This document shows positions 33,355 through 45,412 of a DNA stretch of 64,000 nucleotides, piece after piece. This stretch comes from Gnomoniopsis sp. IMI 355080. Its lineage: Eukaryota > Ascomycota > Sordariomycetes > Diaporthales > Gnomoniaceae. Every line of letters begins with the position of its first letter. Positions within the stretch are counted from its first letter, which is position 1. The notes under the pieces were generated by a model, which made no database searches, was not told the DNA's origin, and saw only the letters and a list, made by a program, of their open reading frames with translations. The stretch spans positions 1 to 64,000 of the forward strand of contig JAPEVC010000170.1 in assembly GCA_027946555.1 (NCBI GenBank), given 5' to 3'. A program made the position numbers and the translations under genes.

Positions 33355-35305
33355 ATGAGGGAGTCAGCAGCGAGTATGGAGCTCAGGCGACAAGATGATG
33401 GCGGTTGCACACCATGTCCGTTCAGTGAGCCTGGGAAAGGAGATACTTCGAATCCAGTCTACCAGGACCCACCCCGCGAATCCGACACAGACTGCTTCAA
33501 AAAAAACACAGCGGCCCTTCTTTCCAGTCTCGACGTTGCTAATCCAGACGCATCTGGCGAAATCACCGCACAAGGTTGCAACGCTTTGGCAGACCTTGGG
33601 GATGGAGACAACGCTTTCTATGTCTTGTATTATCTGGACAAGACGTATTGCGGCCTTGGCGAGGCCCACCGAACCGGCGATGACCGTGAGCATGCCTCCG
33701 TTCCTTTGGACAGTGCGCCTCCAGGACTTTTGGAGTTGACTGGATAATAGCCAATATCAATTCTATCTTGACCAATTGCAGCCAGTCAGTCGTCCTCTCA
33801 AGCCTTGCTTCGGACCATATCCTCCTTTACTGACGCTTTAGTTCAGCTATGGAATCTCGAATCTCGCTGACCCGGGTTGGCCTTCGTCATCCTACCAGTG
33901 TAGTATTTGTCAATCTACGACCGGGCAGTCGGTCCAGAGTACTTCTGCTACTATCTCTGCGTCCGCCGCAGCCACTACAAAAGCTGAGACAACTTTGAAG
34001 ACGTCTCCATCAACAATCTCGACAACAGTATCTTCCAGCTTCCTTATGAGCCCTACGTCCACAAGCGATTACTCCTCCTACTCCGCCTCAGTGAATTATC
34101 GCATCTCTGCTCAAGGCTTTGCAGCCATAGTAGTGTGCACAACACTCGCCATCGCAGCCGCGCTGCTCCTCTTGTTCTGCGTCCTCCGGCGCCGGCGGAA
34201 ACAGCTGGAGGCCTATTCTGGGGGGATGATGACCCGCCGCATCAGCAGGACGGCAAACGAGTACATGCCGACAAGAGGAGATACTTATGAACCATTGATC
34301 TCCCCCTCGCACTCCTTCTCCGGCGAGCGACCACCACTTACACCACCACCCCGTCTCTCCGATCGCAAAATCCTGCCGTCCCTGCTCCGACCGCTTTCCC
34401 GCTCAGACAATCTCGTTCTCGGTCCGCCGATCAAAACCCCCGACCACGGTAGCAGCGGCTTATACAGCACAATACATAGCTCAGGAGGTGCAAAGCATGA
34501 TGTGGTCGCCTCGCAATCACCAACAGCACCAGTGATGGCGGGAAGAACCCCTTCCTCCTTTCCCTCATCACCTTTCTATGCCCCAACGTCCAATAAAATG
34601 GTCCCACGCCTCGAAAGGATGCAAACACAACCCCCACCTCCAGTCTCACCAGAACCACCCTCCTCCCCTCCATATACCCAACTCAAGTCTCCGCCCCCTG
34701 TGAGCTTCACCTTTCCTCCGCGCGCAAGCCTCGACACCACCAGTACCAACCGCTCCCCTCCACCCCCGATCCCCGCGGCAAGAAAGGGCCACCACCGTCG
34801 CGGCACAGCCACCATGCACCCCTTTTCTTCGTTTTCGACCAACACAAGCGGGAGCAGCGGCTGCGTCGGTGGTGGTGATGGCGGTGGTCAAGACTACCAC
34901 CGCGCCATTATCAACACCGTCCCCGGCGGGAGCAGCGGCTCGCCCACTCGTCCGCTTAGGCCGCACAAAGCACCACTCGAGCTCCCGGACCTGGTGAGCC
35001 CGCTAAGTAGCGTCTCGACAATGACGATGACGACGACATCCCCGCCGCCGAACAAGTCGCTGCCTCAACCGCCGCCTACTATAATTGGGCTCGCAAAGAC
35101 GACGGGGTTACCACAGCTGCCGCCGCCGCCGCCGCCACCGCCGCGGGAAGGAAATATCTCGCTGCATAGCTTGGTGGAACAGCATAGGCGCGGCCGAGAT
35201 AGTTGGGGCAGTTGGGGTGACGAGGAGGAAGCGACAGGGACAGCGGCTGGGAGGATGTTTGGGGTAGCTTTCCCACCTGCTGATGGGTCAAGGGGTGGCG
35301 GTTGA
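33355..35305 (+). CDS. Single-pass membrane protein with Cys-containing ectodomain and Pro-rich cytoplasmic tail
   Basis: Proposed exons are 33355-33644, 33725-33784 and 33847-35305, giving 602 residues. The joins give continuous sequence (LDKTTFGVDWIIANINSILT, then NCSHYGISNLADPGWP). An alternative second intron (33788-33841) would also be in phase. The ectodomain of about 200 residues has CTPC, several single Cys and QCSIC, followed by a Ser/Thr-rich stalk likely to be O-glycosylated. One membrane segment (about 207-230, AAIVVCTTLAIAAALLLLFCVL) ends in RRRRK. The cytoplasmic tail of about 370 residues is disordered and Pro-rich, with PPPPPPPP near 35120 and many SPP/PPP motifs that could bind SH3 or WW domains. 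No signal peptide is seen at the chosen ATG, so an upstream exon may be missing. The overall plan resembles fungal cell-wall or surface sensors. Function unknown. Confidence 0.65.
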
Positions 35306-36024
35306 ACAATGACTGGTGCTTGGTGCGAGACGGGGGGAATGATTTCCATGATGCATTCTATTTTGAGCCGTCAAGCCCCAATGTGTAATGTCCCTGATGG
35401 TGACTATGCCAATCCTTCCAAGCTGATAGGGCCGGAAGGGTCCGATGGGTATTTTGTAAGTACCTGCTGGTCCTCCAACCTTTATGTCGGGCGGAGGGGT
35501 CTTGCAGAGGAAGGGCCACGAGGGCAGTAAGAGGACATGGATGGCATGATAATGTTTGAATAGTGATGATACCACATATTGCAAAAGGCTGCCACTTACT
35601 AGCAACCTGTTTGATGCTCATGATGACCACTTGTACACTCTTCAGTGCAAACTGGCAGTTGTGTGTAGCAATAAGCAAGTGCAAGTCGCCGCGGTGCTCA
35701 ACAAGTAATATAGCATGACACGACATCTTGAACGGACGCTGGAGCATTACTGGTGTCTTGATTCTTTTTTCTTTTTTCCTTTTTTTTTTCTGTTCGCTGC
35801 ACCGATGCAAACAAAGAAGAGGTTGCTTCGAGGTACAAATTGGAGTGATATCATGATGCAGAGGCTCCCAATCCTAAACGTTAACTCCTTCCTGCGAGTC
35901 CCCTTCCCCTTAGTACCATTTTGCACAAGCGCTCCAAGCTGGCTTCTTCTAGAGGAGGATAGACTCCAGTCTGTCCTCAAATCCCGAGTACTAAATTGTC
36001 CAACCCCGATACGTACGATTCTTC
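35306..36024. other. Convergent 3' spacer
   Basis: 0.7 kb between the membrane-protein gene and YME1, converging 3' ends. T-rich tracts lie at 35763-35791. No gene is seen. Confidence 0.6.
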
Positions 36025-38576
36025 CTATGCCACAGCTGGAGGTGCTGGAGGCGCTCCTGATCCACCTTCATCTCCATGTCCAGGAATAGGGGGCGCAAAT
36101 CCCTCCAGGGGGTTCTGCGGTACAGGAACGGTCATAGTACCATCTCTTGGCATCTTGGGCCGATCAGGTAATGTCTCCCCTCTGATCACCTTCTTGACCT
36201 CCTCGTTGTCGAGTGTTTCGTAGTCGACAAGAGCCTGCGCGAGAAAATCTAGTTCCTTGCGCCTTTCGGTCAAGATTGTCCTGGTTCGATTGTAGGCATC
36301 GTTCAGGATTCGTTGTACTTCGTTCTCCACTTGTGCTCTGGTAGCTGGACTGAGCGTTTCATATCTTGAACCGAAATCCATGGGCGCCAAACCCATACCC
36401 ATTCCGAAGGAGGCAACCATTTGGAATGCCGTGTTGGTGGCCTGGCTAAGGTCCTGCAAAGATTGTCAGAGTAGTTAATACAGCGGAGGGACAGTTCTCT
36501 TACACTGCTGACACCCGAGGTCACTAGGTCGGTACCGTATACGATCTCCTCAGCTACCTTGCCACCAAGACACGTTTCGAGTCTGGCAATGTAATCTGCT
36601 GAAGTATAGGAATGCTTGTCCATCTCGGGTAAGTAGGCAGTGTGGCCCAAACTCATACCCCGGGGCAGGATTGTGACCTTGTAGAGCGGCGAGGAATGGA
36701 TGTTGTAAAACGCCATGAGGGCATGACCAGCTTCGTGGTAAGCGGTCATGAGCTTTTCCTTTTCGCTAATGACCATTGTTTTCTTTTCAGCGCCCATTAT
36801 GATTTTGTCCTTGGCCCATATCAAGTCCTTCATCGAGACAACCGGCGATTTGTTCTTGCTGGCATAGATGGCCGCAGAGTTGACAATATTCTCAAGTTCT
36901 GCACCCGAGAGACCCGACGTTCCCTGAGCGAGTTCCTGCAAGTTAATACCCTCCCGCAGCTTGATCTTTTTGGCGTGATGCTTGAGAATGGCCAGTCGAC
37001 CGCGAACATCCGGTAAATCGACCTGAACATGACGATCAAAGCGGCCAGGGCGGGTGAGAGCCTTGTCGAGAAGCTGAGGAAAGTTGGTAGCGGCGATAAT
37101 GACAACTTGGCTGCTCTGGTCAAACCCATCGAGCTCAGTCAAAAGCTGATTCAACGTCTGCTTGACGTATGTGCTGTCCCGGGAGTTACGCTTGCCACCT
37201 ATGGCGTCCAGCTCATCTATGAAAATGATAGCGGGAGACTTGGCCCTGGCAGCGCCAAATAGATCACGCACGCGCTTGGCACCGACACCAACGTAGATCT
37301 CATCAAATTCACTTCCCGACATGTAGAAGAACGGAACACCAGCTTCGCCAGCCACCGCTCGTGCGAGGAGAGTCTTTCCAGTTCCAGGCGGCCCAACAAG
37401 GAGCACACCTTTGGGCAGCTTGCCTCCAAGGGACGAGAATCTGTCTGGGTTCTTGAGGAAGTCAACGATTTCGGCAAGTTCTTCCTTGGCCTCGTCGCAT
37501 CCGTGCACGTCGGCGAAGCGAGCCTTTTGCGCCTCTGCCTTGACTTCCGCGTCGGCTCTCGCAGCACCAGTTCGCTTGATAGAATTGAGAGACTCAACCA
37601 ACATTTGAACAATCATAAAGCTCACCCAGCAGACAGCTCCAAAGATAAGCAAGAACCGAACCCATTTGAAGATGGTAGTTGAACGCGAGTCGTCAACAAG
37701 GACGTGGATACGTCCGTCACTGGTGCCGGCGGAGCCTTGAGGAGCGGTGACGGCGATGTTGCTTCCTTTTTGGCGAGCAGCAACGGCCTGACCTACTGCT
37801 TGAATATGTTGTTCGCTCAGGCTTGTGGAATGGCCCGTCCCAGTACCAAGATCGACAGTCTTATTGCCTGCAGCCAACAAAGACACAGCCCTGTTATAAG
37901 CATCTTCCACAGCTTGGTTCTTGGCGTATCGCCCAGACTGGTATCGCTCGATGATGATTGCCGGCATATTTGCCTTGAGAAGGACCTGATAGAAAGCATT
38001 TTGGGCGGTAGCGCTGTTTGGGTTCCGGTTGGCAGCAGCCTCAAGGTTGGCGAGCATGTTACGAGAAATTCCACCAGTGCTGAAACCTCGGTGTTGCAGA
38101 AGACTGGTATATGGTGAGAGACGAACAGTGCGACTGACAAGAGTCCAGGACGGCTGTTGAGCAGAAGCTGAGGAGCGGAAACCGGCGGTATGTAGACCCA
38201 GTGTTGAAGACCTCATCATAAGCCCAGCGGGGCGCTGTGCTGCCGCTGAAGGCGCTGTCGAGAACATGCGACGCAGAGGTCCGAAAGGTGATTGGTGAAC
38301 GTGAGGATTAGGCGCGAAGGCCGAAGTACTGGCGAGGGCAGATCGGACGTGGGCAAGTCGGACTTCGCGGGATGCTGCAACAGCCTTCCAAGAGCCCATA
38401 ACGGACGTTGCGACGGATGGCCATGCTTCTGCTGTTGCCGCCGCGAGGCCCTGAATGGTGCCGCAACATGTTAGCCGATCGAAACTCAGGCCGATGGATA
38501 ACCTAAAGATCGCTGGTACAGGAAGGCGCGGCGTGGAAGGGATACTCACGGGCAGCAGAGCAGTTTGGAAGGCCAT
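36025..38576 (-). CDS. YME1: Mitochondrial i-AAA protease (Yme1/FtsH family)
   Basis: Three exons, 38576-38550, 38450-36504 and 36453-36025, give 800 residues. The first intron (99 nt) has donor GTGAGT and branch GCTAAC and stays open in frame. Yme1 is a hexameric ATP-dependent zinc protease in the mitochondrial inner membrane facing the intermembrane space. Visible in order: a long Ser/Ala/Arg-rich presequence, one membrane segment near 271-293 (RFLLIFGAVCWVSFMIVQML), Walker A GPPGTGKT (about 361), pore loop YVGVGAKRVRDLF, Walker B IIFIDELDAIGG (about 417), arginine-finger region TRPGRFDRH (about 473), zinc motif HEAGH (about 579) and the third metal ligand Asp after the last splice (SGVSSDLSQATN). 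The C-terminal end is Pro/Gly-rich. A last intron of only 50 nt is supported by the continuity of SGVSSDLSQATN. Confidence 0.96.
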
Positions 38577-39464
38577 GATTGCCTCCCAACAGCGCAGATG
38601 CGCGAGGTGGCGTGACTGTGTTAACCTTCACCCAAGAGCGTGGGCCAGAGCAGCTAAAACTATATGACGACGAGGAAATGATGCTGTCGGATTCTGAGGA
38701 GCGGTGTCCGACGTCGACGTGTTGTGTGGACTGGAGTTACGATTGAGGCTGCGACAGGCGCGCTGGTCAGATCGGGAAACCAAGAGGCGCAGAGGACGAT
38801 GTCGGATTTAAGGTGAGCAGACAAGGGTCCACTTCTGACGTGCCTCCCCCAGATCCACCAAAACTTCCAGATGTAGATCCCAGCGCCCGGAGTGGCAACC
38901 GTGTGGTGACTCGTTGACTTAAATCCAACAGCAGCAGATGCCCACAAATCCTTGTTGGTGCTGATACCAAGGGTCTTGTCGCGCGAGGCCGCCGATTCCG
39001 ATAAATGCCTGATCCCTTCTGAGGAAAAATCAGTCAAGTCATGTCAACATTCGATCTTCGTCGCCTCGTCGCCTCGGTCACCTGCCATTGGCGAATGGCG
39101 ACATCCCAGTTGACCCAATCGGAAGTTCTGTTTTTCCCAGCTCCGGGTCTGTGCTCCACTGTCAATATATCAGATCTCATAAATCAAGAAGTAATTTCTA
39201 CTTGAAGCTGGATTTTTAGCTGGAGATGATAATGACTTCCTCGCGGATTTGGGTCAGACGAGACTTTGGATGCTCTCAAATCATGACAGGTCACAGGCGA
39301 ATTCTAGACGGTGGAAAGCAGGACGGATGTGATCTGACAGACACTGAGAAGGCTGTCAGACGCCGTTGTAGGGCGGCGAATTCTTCATTGAATAACACTT
39401 AAACATACAAGCGCTGCTGTCCTCCACATTGACTATCGTGACCCTCACAGGGTCTTTCAGGATC

Positions 39465-39474
39465 TACCTAGGTA
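39465..39474. repeat. Dispersed palindrome TACCTAGGTA
   Basis: An exact 10-bp palindrome. Other exact copies lie at 40730-40739 and within GTACCTAGGTAC at 27772-27783, and close variants occur elsewhere in spacers. No function is known to me. Confidence 0.5.
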
Positions 39475-40729
39475 TCCCGCAAGACGCTTCACCTCTTCCC
39501 TAGTGAAACTACCCGAGTATGCTGGATTACAGCCCTATCATTTCTTTTCCTCTCAGACTCATTAAGCTTTATAAAGCCCAAAAAACAACGCAGACATCCT
39601 GGACTAATAGTGGCTCAGTCTGAGGTAATGCCAATATCTAACCCCTAGGCGAGTGCATACGTATGTAAAGGCTGGACTAGAGAATTTGCCTTCAGACCAC
39701 TATGTCAATACCTGAGTACATAAAGTTATCTCTCACTGTCACCTGCCACGTCTAATACATTTTTCAATGCATCATCCGCATCACTAACCTCGTGAGAGAC
39801 CGTGAGGATTCTTAAAAGGAGAAGGCGAGTGAGCCCTCCTAGGCTTGAGACGTTTCGTAGGGAAGACTCTGACTATCTGAGAGAATTTGTAGTGTGAGAA
39901 TACACCCGCATGCAGACCGACGTGAACATTCTTTGTAGTTCGCATAGGGTTTCCTCACACTTTTGCCTCTTTGTGTGATCATACATAACATTGAGCTGAT
40001 TTTGCGACAGTGGCAACACCCGAAGGAGGCAATCTCAGCCAGATAGGCTGTTGGGAGGCTGTAGAAGACTCGGAGGCTGTGATTTGAGTATTTAGACGGC
40101 TTCAATTTAGAACGGTACTTTCACATGCATACCTCGGAAAATGTCTTTGAATTGAACCTTCAACCAAATATCAGTTCTATATTTGCCCAGGCGGCGGTGG
40201 TCAAGCACAATGCTTCCCTTTCGACCGCAATGGGGAGTTCACCTATACCCTTCAAACTTCCTTCCTAAAGATCCACTCAGCACGCCCAAGCTGAGAATGC
40301 AGATGAGAGAAGTGATTTATCGACGATGGGACATAGACGAAACGCTGTGACTACCACTTGTTGCCGATGGCATTGTAGTCAAAAACGAGGCACCGCACTT
40401 CGAGTTCAGCAAGGAGGCAGCCCTACAGCCCTGGCACTTCCCCAGGCCTGCACAGAGGATCCTTCTTGGGATTTAGCCAGCTTGTTTGCCCGGTAGGATG
40501 TGATTGAGCAAAACGAACTGCTCATTACGCGTACATCGCATCTCTCTGGGCTCTTCCTGGTGTTTCATTGGCCTCGATGCGCAATCTTATACATGTTGCC
40601 CCAGGCCGCCTCTCACTTGAACAGCCATTACCACTTTGTATGATCTTGATGTTTCATATGTTTTATGGTTTAATGTTTGCTGATGTTTGCTGAGTCACGG
40701 CCATCTTGATGACTTGTGAGCTGTCGACT

Positions 40730-40739
40730 TACCTAGGTA
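40730..40739. repeat. Dispersed palindrome TACCTAGGTA
   Basis: A second exact copy, 1.3 kb from the one at 39465, followed by TCTAG. Confidence 0.5.
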
Positions 40740-43700
40740 TCTAGCCCATACAGCCATACAGGAGGTATATGTAGATATGGACAGTTGTGAATGCCCTGGA
40801 AGAGGGAGCTATGCGAACTGAAGGATGCACTTGCCATAGTAGAGCTTTCATTAGAGCTTTTTCGCAATTATTACAAGGGTTTGTCCCAAATATGGGTGGC
40901 TGTGGAAGGATTCAGTGGAATCTAGGACAGCTAGGCGGGAGCTGCGACGAACAAGTCTTGCCCTTGCTACAGATGGTCACTCACCTGGGGAGCGTCAACC
41001 TTCTCAAAACTGGCGGGCTAGGCGTGAGGACAGCAATGTGAAACAATCATCCCAGTGGCACTGTTTCGACTTCCTAAAGTGGCTTGGAAGTATAGACGTG
41101 CTACATACTTAGGTACATAAATAATCGACCAAAGGGAAGCTCTCTCGAGTTTTCACTTGGAATCATTCATGCCTTTTCTTTCGGAGAACATCACCACTTG
41201 GACATTCGGCCATGTATAGATGGTCTGATTATTGACCTCAGGAGTTGTCAAAATAACTCTACAAGACCATTCACAAGACCGACTTTATACAGGCGAAAAC
41301 CCTCACATATACAATCAGTCACACGGGAAATAACCAAACGGTGACCAGATCGTGGAAGTTGAGCTCAAGGTACGATATCACGACTTTGACCTTCTAATAT
41401 AGCTTTCTCCAGAATCACATTACATACGAATGCACAATCTCTATTTAGGGAAAATATACAGAAGCTCACCTTGCTAGCTATATAGGTGCCCAGGTATCTC
41501 TGAGTGTTTCCGAAATAAAGTCAACAGTCACACAATCTTTGCTCATACAAGGCTCTCCATCCCCTACACTGCACCAAGACACCAAGGACAATATTCCAAC
41601 CTTACACATAAGGTCTTCTCTGTGCAACATACTATGTCATCGCTCATCGTGCCTAGGTATACGCTCAATTCAGCTCTCGGCTCTTCCGAAGTCGCCACAA
41701 TGGATTGCAAAATCTACGCTCCTCATCGTTGCTGAGGGATTGACCTCGAAGGATCCCAAGACCTACTACCTTGAAGTGCCCTCTAGGTAGTTCTTCGGGA
41801 TCTCTCTGAGTGCCGTCGTTTGAAATCGTCAATTTGAGAGCGCCTGAACACATACCCTAGGCTCCACAAAATGCGCGCCTCAAAAGAATCTGGAAAAACA
41901 GCGAGAATAGTTCAGACAACCAGGATCCATGATCCGAATAAGAATCAATCGCGTGACTATTTCCGCTGCCCAGACAGACGGTAGGAAAAACCTAGCATCG
42001 TGTTCGTATATAGACGCACAGATAATTAACATATCTCCACGGGATTCTCTCGACCAGACGTCTTAGACGCGACGACAAATACCAACACAGCCGAATAGCA
42101 CGACGCCACAGGCTCCACTATTGGACAGTATACTATCAACCGCTGTCCCTTTGCCTTCCCACCAGGCCTGGACTCCGCCGTCGTTTTCCGAAACCCCGGT
42201 GCGAGCGCGCTAGACCCATCGCGTGTCGATGATTTGGAAAGAGCAGCGGCACGGCAGTCATACTAAAGGATGACGTTCCTCATCACCCGCCCTCCACTCC
42301 TCCATTCCTCCTAGCCTTCCCGCAAAAGGGCTATACCCAAAGAGAGACAAGAGGAAGAGCTCTACCATACCATGCCGGAATTTCCGGTCAGCGACTAAAT
42401 ATGATCGTTTCAAAAGGTCTAGAACCCGGGACAGGGCCCGCTACCTTGTTTGCCTAGGCACTCTGGATGTACAGACACCCAAGGTACCGCGCCGCGTCGT
42501 TAAGCTCCCGCACACTAAGACAAACCGCCGCAACGACGGTTCGCCCTCTGTTCTTTGTACCGCTCCACCTCCACTTGCAAATCGCCAACCCCGCAGTCTA
42601 CGGAACCTCGCCAGCTCTGTCAGCCGCTGATGCTAAGCTTTTGTGATCGCTTCCGAGTGATTGGTCGTGCCGCTCCTGTTGACATTCCCATCCGAACGAA
42701 CTCCGCCCCTCCTCTTCCAAATCACGCCAACACTTCGAGACACCGGATCTCTGAAGCTAGTGTCAATCGACGGGTAACCACGACGCCAGCATCGGTGATG
42801 GCTATTTCTGACCCCCTTGAACTAAGGATTGCATGTACCTATTAGCTAGCTGCTAAGGTGAGGATCAGGAGAACATTCCATTCCGAAGCATCACGTCCGG
42901 CGAGTTGGGCTGCCTATTGAGTGAAGCAAGTTGTGTTCTAGCCGCGCCTCGCCCGAGCCGTGTTAGCTGGAATCGTTTACTGGGCTACGGCCATCGAGCC
43001 TTGCAGGGCTTCCTGAGGACTTTTCCATCCTGGAAATCAGGTAGACAGGTTCTACTTGTGAATCGTCGGGACTTGGCCCTCTAAATTTGCTCGACCTCGC
43101 GATTTGGATACTGAAAGCTTTGTGACTGGTAGAGACAGCTACGAACGTCCGCTAAAGTTGGTCATGACATGTGCCATTGAGAAGCATCTCGAGAACTGCG
43201 AATGCTTTGGAATGCCCGCTGATGGTCTATCACGTGCTGATCAGCCCATAATGACGATTGACGATTGCTTATGAGACTATATTGCAATATAGCAAGGGCC
43301 TGATCAGCGAATCTCGTGTTGGTCTGGTCGGTGATGGTCTAAAAAAAACTAATAGTCTGTCTATAATCAAGAAATCTGATGATTTTTGAGAAGTCAAGCC
43401 TATAACGCTCGTACGAAGTGGAGTATCAGTCAAGTTTCGAAGCCTGTGCGTGCTTGTCGAGTAATGTGACTATTTGTAGAGCTTCAGCAGAACTTCATCC
43501 CACTAGGCTACGTACGAGCCCGGAGCAATAGCGGGCACATGTGACAACGGACTGAAAAGACGCTCGTCAACATCACGTCAAAGGCCTCAGGACTTTTTAG
43601 AGTACACATCCAATGTTATTCATGAACATTACAAACTATAGTATTGATACAAGTGCTATACAATGCCCTGATCCGACCGTGCGGCATATCTCTGCCAAGA

Positions 43701-44074
43701 AGCTCCTTTCCACCAAAGTAATATAATGCATACAGTGATTGGGACATTATGACCACACAACATGAGACTGGGGTTGAAGATGAAGGAAAGCGCTGTCCCA
43801 ATGCAGAGGCTTTTGTGAAAGTGTAAGCCATAACGCCTATCCAAGACATGAACCACCACCATCGTTACCGTGTGGCGTGCCCTGGGGATATCTCGATGCG
43901 ACTAGACAAAGCCAATAAATAAATATAAGAAAAAAAATTCAGAACGCCGTACATAAACTAAGCGGGTGTCATAGACACCCTCTGTTGTACACAACCATCA
44001 TGGATGTGGATGAGCATGCTGTCGATCCGGATGCGTTAAAGGCTAATTGATGATCAATTTCATGCGTCAACTGT

Positions 44075-45412
44075 TCACATCGCGCTGAACCTCTGCTGCG
44101 GAAGCATCATGTGACCCTCAACCTTGATATCAGGCATCATGTTCAGGTTGCCAAGAGAATAGTAGACCATGGGGTTGGACAAGGCAGTAAGGCCGGCTTC
44201 GCCGTAGGCCGATACGTTCATGTTCATAGGCCCGGAGCTCATTGGTGCGGAAGTCGTCATTGGTCCGGAGGTTTGGTAGTGCTGATCGTACATGGCCTGC
44301 GTCGCAGGTGGCTGGTACTGTTGATGTTGGTGCATCATCGGTTGCGCATACTGATAGTGGTTCATCTGTTGTGGACCTTGACCGGCATTATGAAGAGCGT
44401 GGCTCGCAGCTTGCGCAGGTTGGTGGGTGTAGGCATCCGAAGGACCGGACTCAGCAGGAGATGGGGCCGAGAAGCTGCTTGGGCTGTCTTGCAGCGACGG
44501 AGGCTGCACATGAACGTCGACAGTGCGAGGCTGCTTTGCGTGGTACGCCGCGTCAACCTCATAATCAATCTTATAGATAGGCCCTTGTTGTGCTTGACGT
44601 TGTGCGGGCAGAGGGAGCGGCCTCTGCTGCTGGGAGAATTGTTCCGGATGAGACATTCTGCGGCCCATGTCGGCATTATGTATTTGTCCTTGTTGAGTCA
44701 GGTGGCCTTGTTGAGAAAGACGGCGCACCATATCAGCCTGCGAGTAATCGCCATGAGGGTTGTATTCGGGGCCGTTGGAGCCTAAGCTGCCGAGACGCTG
44801 GAAGCTCCTCATTGGCAAGACAGTCTGGGGAGCTAGGGCTCTGTGCTGCTGCACCGCGCCTGGCCAATATCCATAAGGTACATCCCACGGGCTGTGCGAG
44901 TTTGGTGTTGTTGGTGACTCGTCGTCTTCATCATCCGATTCGCCCATTACACCTCCGCCTGGGGCGTGGCTCCTGCGCGCATGCTTAACCATGGTGGTCT
45001 TGCGACAAAAGCTGCTGTCACTGTAAGCTGGAGCGTATGGTGATGTGGGACAAGAACAGACATACGTCTTTGAGCATCCATGGTGAGTACAGGTGTAGGG
45101 CCTTTTACCCGTGTGAATCCGACGATGACGAGCCAAGCTGGACGAGTCCGAAAACTTCTTTCCGCAGCCAGGATACAAGCAGCCGTGGGGCTTCTCGCCG
45201 GTGTGAGTTCGGATGTGGACGTTCAGTGCGCTGCGCTGAATAAAGGCCTTGTTACAACCTGGCTCCTCGCACTTGAATGGCCGCGTTTTTGTGTGAATGC
45301 GGTAGTGTCTTTGCAAGTCGGATTTGCGGTTGAAAGCCTTGCCACATTGGACCCAATCGCATGGCCAGGGGCGAGGGGCCGACTCTGTGTCCATGATTTC
45401 TAGCACGTCCAT
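44075..45412 (-). CDS. C2H2 zinc-finger transcription factor with four fingers
   Basis: Two exons, 45412-45066 and 45011-44075, give 427 residues. Four fingers run head to tail. Finger 1 is C18/C23/H36/H40. Finger 2 is C48/C53/H66/H70. Finger 3 is C78/C83/H96/H100. Finger 4 is C108/C113/H126/H131, restored by the splice (CSKTFCRKTTMVKH). TGEKP-type linkers join fingers 2-4. After the fingers come an acidic patch (ESDDEDDESPTTP) and a long Gln/Pro/Met/His-rich region typical of fungal activation domains (MHQHQQYQPPATQAMYDQHY). The protein should bind DNA in the nucleus. The target site and regulon cannot be read from the sequence. Similar Pezizomycotina factors have varied developmental and metabolic roles, so I assign no symbol. 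The 54-nt intron falls inside finger 4 and keeps the frame open. Confidence 0.92.
   Translation of the reverse strand: MDVLEIMDTESAPRPWPCDWVQCGKAFNRKSDLQRHYRIHTKTRPFKCEEPGCNKAFIQRSALNVHIRTHTGEKPHGCLYPGCGKKFSDSSSLARHRRIHTGKRPYTCTHHGCSKTYVCSCPTSPYAPAYSDSSFCRKTTMVKHARRSHAPGGGVMGESDDEDDESPTTPNSHSPWDVPYGYWPGAVQQHRALAPQTVLPMRSFQRLGSLGSNGPEYNPHGDYSQADMVRRLSQQGHLTQQGQIHNADMGRRMSHPEQFSQQQRPLPLPAQRQAQQGPIYKIDYEVDAAYHAKQPRTVDVHVQPPSLQDSPSSFSAPSPAESGPSDAYTHQPAQAASHALHNAGQGPQQMNHYQYAQPMMHQHQQYQPPATQAMYDQHYQTSGPMTTSAPMSSGPMNMNVSAYGEAGLTALSNPMVYYSLGNLNMMPDIKVEGHMMLPQQRFSAM

Larger units (their letters stand above)
38577..44074. other. 5.5-kb gene-poor spacer between YME1 and the C2H2 factor
   Basis: The first 0.6 kb contains the YME1 promoter, with CCAAT-type boxes near 39086 and 39112. 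Beyond that I see no gene: all frames are short (125 codons or fewer) and lack motifs. Exact TACCTAGGTA palindromes lie at 39465-39474 and 40730-40739, and CCTAGGTA at 41652-41659. The block 43600-44074 probably includes the 3' UTR of the zinc-finger gene. Confidence 0.55.

Noticed and set aside
33364..33693. Minus-strand frame with a hydrophobic, NLR-like N-terminus (AKAAIRLVQIIQDIE)
   Set aside because: It lies antisense to the better-supported exon of the membrane-protein gene and ends without any domain.
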